DNA of 5,972 nt from Flavipsychrobacter stenotrophus. GTDB taxonomy: Bacteria > Bacteroidota > Bacteroidia > Chitinophagales > Chitinophagaceae. Location: the NCBI GenBank assembly GCA_947372365.1, contig CANBTK010000138.1, positions 1 through 5,972 of the forward strand, written 5' to 3'. A program made the translations under genes and the position numbers. The notes beneath the pieces were generated by a model. That model saw nothing but the letters and a program-made list of their open reading frames with translations. It was not told the origin of the DNA and searched no databases. Below are positions 1-5,972 of the stretch, piece after piece; position 1 is the first letter of the stretch, and the number at the start of each line of letters is the position of its first letter.

Positions 1-90
1 CGTAAGTTGATAAAATACCTTAATGGCAAACCCAAAGTAAAAACGCCGTGGTTACGCCACGTAACATTCTCACCATCATTAATCCTATAA
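1..90 (+). CDS. Possible 3' end of a convergent gene (partial, unidentified)
   Basis: Plus-strand frame 1 is open from the left edge to a TAA at 88-90 and would encode a basic C-terminal tail ending KVKTPWLRHVTFSPSLIL. The other two plus frames are broken by stops. If real, the gene began left of the window and converges on the efflux operon, with its stop only 2 bases from the stop of the small PII-like gene. Codon choice looks like that of the neighbouring genes. I do not recognise the family. The evidence is thin: 29 open codons arise by chance fairly often, and a minus-strand frame over the same bases (in register with the PII-like gene, after its stop) is also open but has no ATG. The call rests mainly on the fact that gene-free sequence would be expected to end sooner. 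Confidence 0.35.
   Translation, partial: RKLIKYLNGKPKVKTPWLRHVTFSPSLIL
39..65 (-). terminator. Weak intrinsic terminator candidate for the efflux operon
   Basis: Read on the minus strand, downstream of the last operon gene, the arms CGTGG (61-57) and CCACG (51-47) form a 5-bp stem with a 5-base loop. A 3-base spacer and a run of five T (43-39) follow. An alternative, overlapping stem pairs GTTACG (65-60) with CGTAAC (56-51) around a 3-base loop. The position is right for an operon end, but the stem is short, the T-run is modest and interrupted after five bases, and the element would lie inside the possible convergent reading frame. There is no T-run on the other side, so it could not serve as a plus-strand terminator. 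Confidence 0.35.
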
Positions 91-92
91 AT

Positions 93-401
93 CTACATGC
101 TATAGCCCTCCACCGGCAGTATGTATGCGTGAATAGGGTAATCCAATTGGCTTGCCGCGTTAAGTTCATTTACCATTGATAAAGCCTGTGCCGCCTTTTG
201 TTCCTCTGTGAAGCTGAACAAGGCGGCCGAGTCAAATTGTTCAGCACTTTTAGCAAACCAATTCTCAGATAGGTGAACAGGCGCCCCTCCTTTGAACCCG
301 GTGGTATCTGTTGTACTGAAATTTTTTATGCCAGCTTCTTTAAAAATGGATTGCGCCTTATCGGTGTATTCCTTTATACAAGTTATGATGATTAGTTTCA
401 T
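93..401 (-). CDS. Small PII-like (ferredoxin-fold) protein, probable efflux-pump accessory
   Basis: This is a soluble, presumably cytoplasmic protein of 102 residues with no signal peptide or membrane segment. The predicted order is strand-helix-strand-strand-helix-strand: MKLIIITC (1-8), helix about 10-24, AGIKNFSTTDTTGF (23-36), SAALFSFTE (58-66), helix about 67-85, and PIHAYILPVEGY (89-100). This matches the PII/PII-like superfamily. The xAGI...GFKGG stretch resembles the PII region before the T-loop, and the terminal ILPVEG resembles PII strand 4. The T-loop equivalent (about 37-57) has no tyrosine, so there is no canonical uridylylation site. The glycine-rich B-loop (TGxxGDGKI) and the C-terminal RxRTG are absent, so canonical ATP/2-oxoglutarate binding is unlikely. 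It lies 55 bases after the RND gene and is the last gene of the operon. PII-like proteins are known beside CusABC-type efflux genes, so a pump-modulating or metal-sensing role is inferred. Cys8, His43 and His91 are possible ligands only. The start is the only ATG in reach. Confidence 0.8.
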   Translation of the reverse strand: MKLIIITCIKEYTDKAQSIFKEAGIKNFSTTDTTGFKGGAPVHLSENWFAKSAEQFDSAALFSFTEEQKAAQALSMVNELNAASQLDYPIHAYILPVEGYSM

Positions 402-451
402 GAGCTTCTTATTTTCTTTAAAATTTGAATTAAAACACCTGCGCTGAGTTG

Positions 452-468
452 GCAGCCTATTTTGCTGC
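452..468 (-). other. Small hairpin spanning the RND stop codon
   Basis: On the minus strand GCAGC (468-464) can pair with GCTGC (456-452), leaving a 7-base loop that contains the TAG stop of the RND gene. There is no adjacent T-run, so it does not look like a terminator. At most it could act as an RNA-processing or attenuating structure between the very long pump transcript and the small distal gene. A 5-bp stem is easily found by chance, and partly reflects the Ala codons at the protein's end. Confidence 0.2.
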
Positions 469-3400
469 TTTGTTTTTCAGCATTTTGAAATAAAGTAAAG
501 GCACCACCAGCAGTGTAAGGAAAGTTGATGTTATAGTCCCTCCCATCAGTGAAATTGCCAGCCCCTGAAAAATTGGGTCGAACAGGATAATGACAGCACC
601 TAGTACTACAGCGCCAGCTGTTAATAATATTGGTGTAGTCCTTACTGCTCCTGCTTCTATAATTGCTTGTTGCAACGGGATACCTTCCTTAAGCCTTATA
701 TCTATAAAGTCAATCAGCAGAATAGAGTTTCGTACCATAACACCCGCAAGGGCTATAAACCCAATCATGGAGGTTGCAGTAAAGTAGGCCCCCATCATCC
801 AATGCCCGAGAATGATGCCTATTAATGAAAGCGGAATTGCAGCGAGCATTACAAGGGGAACCTTGAAATTCTGAAACCAACCTACTATAAGCATGTATAT
901 CATAATAATTACAACGGCAAAGGCTATACCCAGGTCTCTGAACACCTCAAAAGTGATTTGCCATTCTCCATCCCACTTCAGTGTATAGTTATTTTCAAGT
1001 TCAGGCTGCTTGGTATATTCTTCCTTTAACGTGAACCCTTCAGGTATTTTCATCAACTTTAAACTGTCTGATATTTTTGATATCGCATAAAAAGGGCTTT
1101 CCAGTTTGCCCGCCATATCAGCAAGCACATATACTACCTCTTTTTGATTTTTCCGGTAAATGCTTTTGGGTTTTGTTTGCCTTTTCACTGACACCAGGTC
1201 ACGCACTGGTATCGCTATGCCTTGTGCATTTATTATCTTTAGGTTTAACACGTCGTCAATACTTGATTTGGCTGCATTGCTCAGCTGTAAGTTTATCGCA
1301 GTTTGGCTGTACGACTCAGGTTTGTAAATGAACCCCGTCTGCATTCCTGATATTGCAGCGGAAACAGTAGCGGATATTTGTTCCGTAGCAATACCCATTC
1401 GCATAGCTTTTTCATTATCCACTTCTATGTGGTATTCAGGCTGCCCGTCTTCAACCATCCAGTCAATATCAACAACATCCTGGGTCTTTGCAAACCTGTT
1501 TTTTAATTGCTGGGCTATATCAATTTGTTTATCATAGTCAGGCCCATATATTTCTGCGACCAGGGTAGACAATACGGGTGGGCCTGGAGGTACTTCAACC
1601 ATCTTTACATTTGCGTTATACCTCGCAGCTATCTTCTGAATGGGCGCACGCATACTCTTCGCAATGTCATGGCTCTGTATGCTCCTGTCTTTTTTATCAA
1701 CCAGGTTCACTTGTATATCAGCAACGTTATCGCCACGGCGCAGGTCATAGTGCCTTACCAGCCCGTTAAAGCTTATAGGTGCCGATGTGCCTACATATTC
1801 CTGATAGGTTTTCACCATCGGCTGCTTGGCAACATATGCCGCTATTTCCGTAGTCACTGCATATGTCTTCTCCAGAGTAGTGCCTTCCGGCATGTCTATC
1901 ACTACCTGAAATTCGTTTTTGTTATCAAAGGGCAACATTTTCACGGCAACTGTTTTGGTATAGAACATCATGAGCGTGCCCAGGAGGATAACCGCCGTGC
2001 CAAAAATAAATACATAGCGTTTTTTGCGGCTTTGCAGCAGAGGTAAAATGAATGCCAGGTAAATTTTGTAAATCCTTGTTTCCTCCAGTATTGTTGCTTT
2101 ACTTTCTTTTTGCTTTCCCCCTTTCTTATCTTTCTCACGTAAAAAGATATAGCCGAGGTAAGGTGTTAAAGTAAGTGCCACTATCAGTGAAATCATCATG
2201 GCAATTGAAGCCCCGATTGGCATTGGGCTCATATACGGGCCCATAAGGCCTGACACAAATGCCATAGGTAATACAGCTGCGATAACGGTAAATGTAGCCA
2301 ATATTGTAGGGTTGCCTACTTCATTAATTGCGAATATAGCGGCTTGTAATGGAGGCAGCCGCTTCATTTTAAAATGCCGGTGCATATTTTCGGCAATAAT
2401 TATAGAATCATCAACTACTATCCCGGTAATGAACACCAGCGCAAACAATGTTATCCTGTTTAGCGTGTAGTGCATGAAGTAATAGCTGAATAAAGTGAGT
2501 GCAAATGTGACAGGAACTGAAAGGAATACTACCAGCCCTCCCCTCCATCCCATGGCTAACATAACAAATAATGTTACCACAACGATGGCGAAAAACAAGT
2601 GTAACAATAGCTCCGATACTTTTTCAGACGCGCTTTCACCGTAGTTGCGGGTAACTGAAAGCTGAACATCGGACGGAATAAGTTTGCTTTTTATCTGCGC
2701 TACTTTGTTGTTAATCTGCTCACTTAGCTTCATCGCATCAGCACCTTTCTTTTTTGATACCGCAATCGTAACTGCCGGGTAGGTCGAATTGTATGTATTA
2801 GATGTGGTATCTGCTTTGCCATAACCCATTGCTACGTATTGGGATGGCACCTGCGGGGCATCTTCAATTGTTGCTAACTGCTTAAGGTACACAGGCTGCT
2901 GGCCGTTAATGCCCACAATTATATTGCCCACGTCTTCGGCATTTGCAAGAAAGTTGCCAGTAGTTACAGAGTAGGCTGTATCATATTGGGCCAAGGTGCC
3001 GTTCTGCATTTGTGAGTTGTTGCCTTGAAGCGCCTTGCTTATAGTCAGGAAATCTACATGGTGTTGGGCCATTTTATCCTTGTCTGGCATCACTTTTATT
3101 TCACGGCTACGGCCACCTATTATATTAACGTCGGCAACATCAGGTATCTTTTTAACCTCATTGGTTAATTCCTGTGCCATCTTGCGTAGTTTGAAGTCAT
3201 CGTAATGGGAGCTCCATAAAGTAAAGCCAAATACAGGCACATCATCAATAGCCCGGGTTTTTATCAATGGCATAGATATGCCTCGGGGCATGCCACCCAT
3301 ATTCTTCATTAATTCACTGTAGAGCTTTACTAACGACCGCTCAATATCCTCCCCTACATAGAACTGCACGATAAGCATTGCCTGCCCGTTCATGGATGTG

Positions 3401-3660
3401 GAATACACATATTCCACGCCCTTGATGTTGGAAATGATTTTTTCCATCGGTGCGGCGACTTTGGTTTCAATTTCCTTAGGGCTGGCCCCGGGGTAGCCAA
3501 TAAAGATATCAGCCATAGGCACTTGAATTTGCGGCTCTTCTTCACGCGGCATCAGTAAGGTACTGTAGCCTCCTATGAGCAAAAAAGCAAACATTAATAG
3601 TATTGTTAATTTCGATTGAAGGAATGCTTTTGCGATATTCCCTGAAAGCCCTTTTTCCAT
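457..3660 (-). CDS. Efflux RND transporter permease (inner-membrane pump)
   Basis: This 1067-residue protein is a full-length RND antiporter, the proton-driven component of a trimeric tripartite pump. Membrane segment 1 is at about 15-36, followed by the PREEEPQI signature (38-45) at the start of the first periplasmic porter/docking domain (to about 345). Segments 2-6 lie at about 348-508. A Lys-rich cytoplasmic loop (508-545) precedes segment 7 (about 548-567), the second periplasmic domain (about 570-903) with PPGPPVLSTLVAE (691-703), and segments 8-12 (about 905-1060). Segment 4 has VVDDSIIIAEN with Asp417 and Asp418, equivalent to the AcrB D407/D408 proton relay. Segment 10 has VRNSILLIDF, placing Arg977 where AcrB has Lys940. 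The heavy-metal Asp...Asp...Glu pattern of CzcA/CusA is not seen, so the DD pair favours the drug/hydrophobe branch; the true substrate is unknown. An in-frame TAA 12 bases upstream of the ATG, and the next Met only at residue 23, fix the start. The adaptor gene ends 42 bases upstream. Confidence 0.96.
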   Translation of the reverse strand: MEKGLSGNIAKAFLQSKLTILLMFAFLLIGGYSTLLMPREEEPQIQVPMADIFIGYPGASPKEIETKVAAPMEKIISNIKGVEYVYSTSMNGQAMLIVQFYVGEDIERSLVKLYSELMKNMGGMPRGISMPLIKTRAIDDVPVFGFTLWSSHYDDFKLRKMAQELTNEVKKIPDVADVNIIGGRSREIKVMPDKDKMAQHHVDFLTISKALQGNNSQMQNGTLAQYDTAYSVTTGNFLANAEDVGNIIVGINGQQPVYLKQLATIEDAPQVPSQYVAMGYGKADTTSNTYNSTYPAVTIAVSKKKGADAMKLSEQINNKVAQIKSKLIPSDVQLSVTRNYGESASEKVSELLLHLFFAIVVVTLFVMLAMGWRGGLVVFLSVPVTFALTLFSYYFMHYTLNRITLFALVFITGIVVDDSIIIAENMHRHFKMKRLPPLQAAIFAINEVGNPTILATFTVIAAVLPMAFVSGLMGPYMSPMPIGASIAMMISLIVALTLTPYLGYIFLREKDKKGGKQKESKATILEETRIYKIYLAFILPLLQSRKKRYVFIFGTAVILLGTLMMFYTKTVAVKMLPFDNKNEFQVVIDMPEGTTLEKTYAVTTEIAAYVAKQPMVKTYQEYVGTSAPISFNGLVRHYDLRRGDNVADIQVNLVDKKDRSIQSHDIAKSMRAPIQKIAARYNANVKMVEVPPGPPVLSTLVAEIYGPDYDKQIDIAQQLKNRFAKTQDVVDIDWMVEDGQPEYHIEVDNEKAMRMGIATEQISATVSAAISGMQTGFIYKPESYSQTAINLQLSNAAKSSIDDVLNLKIINAQGIAIPVRDLVSVKRQTKPKSIYRKNQKEVVYVLADMAGKLESPFYAISKISDSLKLMKIPEGFTLKEEYTKQPELENNYTLKWDGEWQITFEVFRDLGIAFAVVIIMIYMLIVGWFQNFKVPLVMLAAIPLSLIGIILGHWMMGAYFTATSMIGFIALAGVMVRNSILLIDFIDIRLKEGIPLQQAIIEAGAVRTTPILLTAGAVVLGAVIILFDPIFQGLAISLMGGTITSTFLTLLVVPLLYFKMLKNKAAK

Positions 3661-3702
3661 GTTTGGATTTTATTACTTTGATTGAGTTGTTTATTATGAG
3701 GG

Positions 3703-4806
3703 TTATTCTGTTATTGTAATAGGTGCGCCATTGTATAGGTTGCCTTCTGCATGCACTATAAACCTTTCTGATTTTTCAAGCCCTGACAGCAACTCAACTT
3801 TATCGTTGCTATTTTTCCCCAGGCGCACCCACCGCAACAATGCTTGATTACCCGCCCCAACAGTATAAATGCCGTCTAAATCGCCTTTATGGACAATGCT
3901 TGAAACCGGCACAAAAACACCTCCCGCTGTATGCTTCTGGCGCGAAGTATCTGCCACAGGGATATCAACATTTACATACATGCCTGCAAACAATTTGCCG
4001 GTTTCAACTTCGGCTATGCTAACCTTTACTATATACATCCCGCCGCTGTTTTGTGAAGAACTGCTAATCTCAATCACTTTTCCGGCTAAAACGGAATTTG
4101 CGGCATTAATACCAAGTGTGGCATCTGCACCCAATTTTACCAGCGATATCTGTGATTCCGGCACGGAAGCTGTTACTTGCAATGCGTTATTAGTTTCAAT
4201 TGCCAGAATGGGCATGCCGGGGGTTGCCATATTACCCGCATCCATTAGTTTTTGTGTAACTACCCCGTTAAAAGGAGCGGTAACATCACTATAAGAAAGC
4301 TGGGCGTTTACTTCATTACGCATCTGTTTTGCTGCGTCCATGGTGGCTTTTGCCGATTGATACTGGAGTGTTGCATTGTCAAGCTCCTTTGCTGATGCAC
4401 TTTGTTGTTTGAACAAAGTTGTAAAACGGTCAAAATCTTTCAGAGCACTACCATATGCTGCTTCTGCCTGCGAAACAGCGGCATCAACCTGCGATCTTTT
4501 AGCAATTATATCGGTATTGTTCACCGAAAAAAGCAACTGGCCTTTTTGTACTTTGTCACCTGCTTTTACATAGACTTTTGTGATATACCCCATCATTCGG
4601 GTGCTGATGTTGGCTGATTGCGCTGCTTCCACCCTGCCGCTTATCGATATGCTGTTGGTGGTGCCATTTGATGGGGTGCCAACTGTAACTGCAATGGGCT
4701 TTCCGTCAGCGGCTTTTGATTGATTTTCGTTTTTCCCTGTACAGCTTACCATTAATATTGCTGTTACTGCAATAAAGCTCCTGAATATTCTTTTGTTAAA
4801 GTACAT
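3703..4806 (-). CDS. RND periplasmic adaptor (membrane fusion lipoprotein)
   Basis: This 367-residue protein is the periplasmic adaptor that links the RND pump to the TolC-family channel. The N-terminus is a lipoprotein signal: KR at 5-6, a hydrophobic core at 10-20, and MVSC with the lipidated Cys22. The order after that is canonical. The first lipoyl half is at about 65-98 (GYITKVYVKAGDKVQKGQLL), an alpha-helical hairpin at about 100-168, the second lipoyl half at about 171-205 (TAPFNGVVTQKLMDAGN), a beta-barrel at about 206-285, and a membrane-proximal domain at about 290-365. At the hairpin tip, Arg127, Leu131 and Ser138 have exactly the spacing of the R-L-S motif that AcrA-type adaptors use to engage TolC. 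No His- or Met-rich metal-binding extension is present, which argues mildly against a CusB-like metallochaperone role. The start is bounded by an in-frame TAA (4828-4830). The 27-base leader is A-rich with no Shine-Dalgarno sequence, as is usual in Bacteroidota. Confidence 0.95.
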   Translation of the reverse strand: MYFNKRIFRSFIAVTAILMVSCTGKNENQSKAADGKPIAVTVGTPSNGTTNSISISGRVEAAQSANISTRMMGYITKVYVKAGDKVQKGQLLFSVNNTDIIAKRSQVDAAVSQAEAAYGSALKDFDRFTTLFKQQSASAKELDNATLQYQSAKATMDAAKQMRNEVNAQLSYSDVTAPFNGVVTQKLMDAGNMATPGMPILAIETNNALQVTASVPESQISLVKLGADATLGINAANSVLAGKVIEISSSSQNSGGMYIVKVSIAEVETGKLFAGMYVNVDIPVADTSRQKHTAGGVFVPVSSIVHKGDLDGIYTVGAGNQALLRWVRLGKNSNDKVELLSGLEKSERFIVHAEGNLYNGAPITITE

Positions 4807-4833
4807 ATATGTGTATTGTTTTCGTTTTTATAT

Positions 4834-5972
4834 TTAAGGGTGAATGGTGGTTAAGAATTCGATGGTTGCCAGTGCGTTATCCCTGTCAAAAACAGCCTGT
4901 GCATAGGCCAATTGTTGTTGGGAAAGCTGGGTTTGTGCCTGTAGTACGCCAGTTGTAGTGGCTAACCCTTGTTCATACCTGTTTTGTAATATCCTAAGTG
5001 CCTCCTGCGACTGTGACACAGCCTCCTGCTGTTGGCTTATCCTATATTCAGCTACTTTTAAATCCCTGTAGGCTTTGCTTAATTCAGCCTGCCCTTGCCC
5101 TTTTTTATCTTCCAGTTGTCGAGAGGCTTTATTTCGTTCCAAAGACAACACATTTGATTTATGGAATACCTGAAACCCCTTGAAAATATCCCACGAAAAT
5201 TGAATTCCGGCTATATAACCATTAGCATTAAAGCCAAACAAACTTTTGTCATGAAGCTGATAGTCTCCAAATGCATTGATATGCGGCAGGTAACTTGCTT
5301 TGTTGCTTTTTACCATGTAACCATATGCTTCCACTCCTGCTTCCATTGCTTTAAAATCGGCCCTGCTTTCAGGCAAGGATGCAATTACAGTTGTATTACT
5401 GCTCAACGCCACAGGTTGCGTGCGGTATACAATGCCTTGTTCTTTATTCATGAGCAGGCTCAGGTAGTCTGATGCGTTGGCTATATTAGCTTTGGCATCA
5501 GCGCAATTTGCTTCAAGGTTTTTCACCTGTACCTGCACGTTTAATAAGTCCGGTTTCTGCAACAACCCTTGTTCAAAACGGTCATTAGTGAATTTATAAG
5601 TAGCTTTTGCTGTATTTAATGCTTCCTGCATTACATCGTTCACACTCCATGCAAGGTGTAGTTGCAGGTATACCTGCTTCACTTGCCATATTACATACTC
5701 TATACTGCGCAAAGCCTTGTATTGGTACATTTCAACCTGTGCTGCTGCACCTTTCCTTTGGTAAAGCAAATCCACATTTAACAACGGCTGCTGGGCGCTC
5801 AGCTTTGTCATAATGTCAGAGGTAGCGCCTGGGTGGTTTAGTGTTACAGGATTAAAATCGGATGAAGCAATCTGCTGCTGTTGTAACCTGAATCCAAAAG
5901 CATTTAGTGGGTTATTAGTAGTAAGCGCGGTATAAGAAAGGTTTAACTGTGGCAGGAAAATTGCTTTGGTTT
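4834..5972 (-). CDS. TolC-family outer membrane efflux protein (5' end outside window)
   Basis: This gene encodes the outer-membrane channel of the pump. The reading frame is open from the right edge to the TAA at 4834-4836, giving 378 visible residues. The ATG at 5809-5811 is internal: the 53 codons upstream of it read FLPQLNLSYTALTTNNPLNA and onward to LNHPGATSDI, a typical TolC-family strand region. Given family lengths of roughly 420-450 residues, perhaps 50 residues, including the signal peptide, are missing. The two-fold TolC repeat is plain. FLPQLN (visible residues 5-10) is matched by YLPHIN (227-232), and RFEQGLLQKPDLLNVQ (131 on) by RYEQGLATTTGVLQAQ (331 on), exactly 200 residues apart. 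The long helices are rich in Gln, Ala and Leu. The C-terminus is short (TTIHP). It is the most promoter-proximal operon gene visible, and its stop is 27 bases before the adaptor start. No promoter can be seen because it lies outside the window. Confidence 0.95.
   Translation of the reverse strand, partial: TKAIFLPQLNLSYTALTTNNPLNAFGFRLQQQQIASSDFNPVTLNHPGATSDIMTKLSAQQPLLNVDLLYQRKGAAAQVEMYQYKALRSIEYVIWQVKQVYLQLHLAWSVNDVMQEALNTAKATYKFTNDRFEQGLLQKPDLLNVQVQVKNLEANCADAKANIANASDYLSLLMNKEQGIVYRTQPVALSSNTTVIASLPESRADFKAMEAGVEAYGYMVKSNKASYLPHINAFGDYQLHDKSLFGFNANGYIAGIQFSWDIFKGFQVFHKSNVLSLERNKASRQLEDKKGQGQAELSKAYRDLKVAEYRISQQQEAVSQSQEALRILQNRYEQGLATTTGVLQAQTQLSQQQLAYAQAVFDRDNALATIEFLTTIHP

Noticed and set aside
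20..79. 19-codon minus-strand ORF MMVRMLRGVTTAFLLWVCH with AGGA three bases before its ATG
   Set aside because: It is very short and has no recognisable family. Bacteroidota rarely rely on Shine-Dalgarno sequences, so the AGGA is weak support. It also overlaps the terminator-like hairpin and the possible convergent frame.
65..95. Readthrough extension of the PII-like protein past its TAG, since the same frame stays open to the window edge
   Set aside because: The protein already ends at the natural PII-like final strand. There is no recoding signal visible, and an open frame of about 30 codons is not unusual.
1891..1893. Met590 as evidence for a CusA-like methionine metal relay
   Set aside because: It lies in IDMPEGTTLE, which I believe is a common motif in this RND subfamily. 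No other Met positions could be matched to the CusA triad by eye, and segment 4 is of drug-pump type.
1507..2046. 179-codon plus-strand ORF opposite the RND gene
   Set aside because: It lies wholly antisense to a clearly conserved RND coding region, has a Cys/His/Tyr-rich composition typical of a shadow frame, and resembles no family. Other plus-strand ORFs opposite the pump genes (for example 1077-1331, 2198-2470, 3869-4294, 5161-5472) were rejected for the same reason.
5868..5882. CTG/TTG repeat tract at the right end as a microsatellite
   Set aside because: It is simply a Gln run (QQQQ) encoded in the TolC-family gene, only about four units long.

Overview
The window looks like chromosomal DNA from a member of the Bacteroidota, possibly Sphingobacteriales or Chitinophagales. 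The grounds are protein style (a Bacteroidota-type TolC-family protein and a lipoprotein membrane fusion protein), A-rich leaders without clear Shine-Dalgarno sequences, and GC that looks by eye to be in the low-to-mid 40s. The genus is not resolvable from the sequence alone.

Almost all of the window is one minus-strand operon, read from right to left. At the right edge is an outer-membrane TolC-family channel gene (4834-5972) whose 5' end lies outside the window. Next come a lipoprotein periplasmic adaptor (membrane fusion protein, 3703-4806), a full-length inner-membrane RND proton antiporter (457-3660) and a small 102-residue protein resembling the PII signalling fold (93-401). The gaps are 27, 42 and 55 bases, so the four genes are probably co-transcribed. 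The first three form a complete tripartite efflux pump: the RND protein drives export with the proton gradient, the adaptor bridges the periplasm, and the TolC-family protein opens the outer membrane. The adaptor carries an intact R-L-S docking motif at its hairpin tip, and the RND protein keeps the Asp-Asp pair of the proton relay.

The substrate cannot be read from the sequence. The RND protein has the VDD motif of drug/hydrophobe exporters, not the heavy-metal Asp/Glu pattern. A small PII-like gene next to the pump is, however, an arrangement known from CusABC-type metal efflux loci. That last gene is the most interesting part of the window, as a candidate cytoplasmic sensor or modulator of the pump.

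The left 90 bases hold an open plus-strand frame that may be the 3' end of a convergent gene, and a weak minus-strand terminator-like hairpin. There is no sign of mobile elements, CRISPR arrays, tRNA or rRNA, and no regulator gene is visible. One would be expected, if at all, beyond the right edge.
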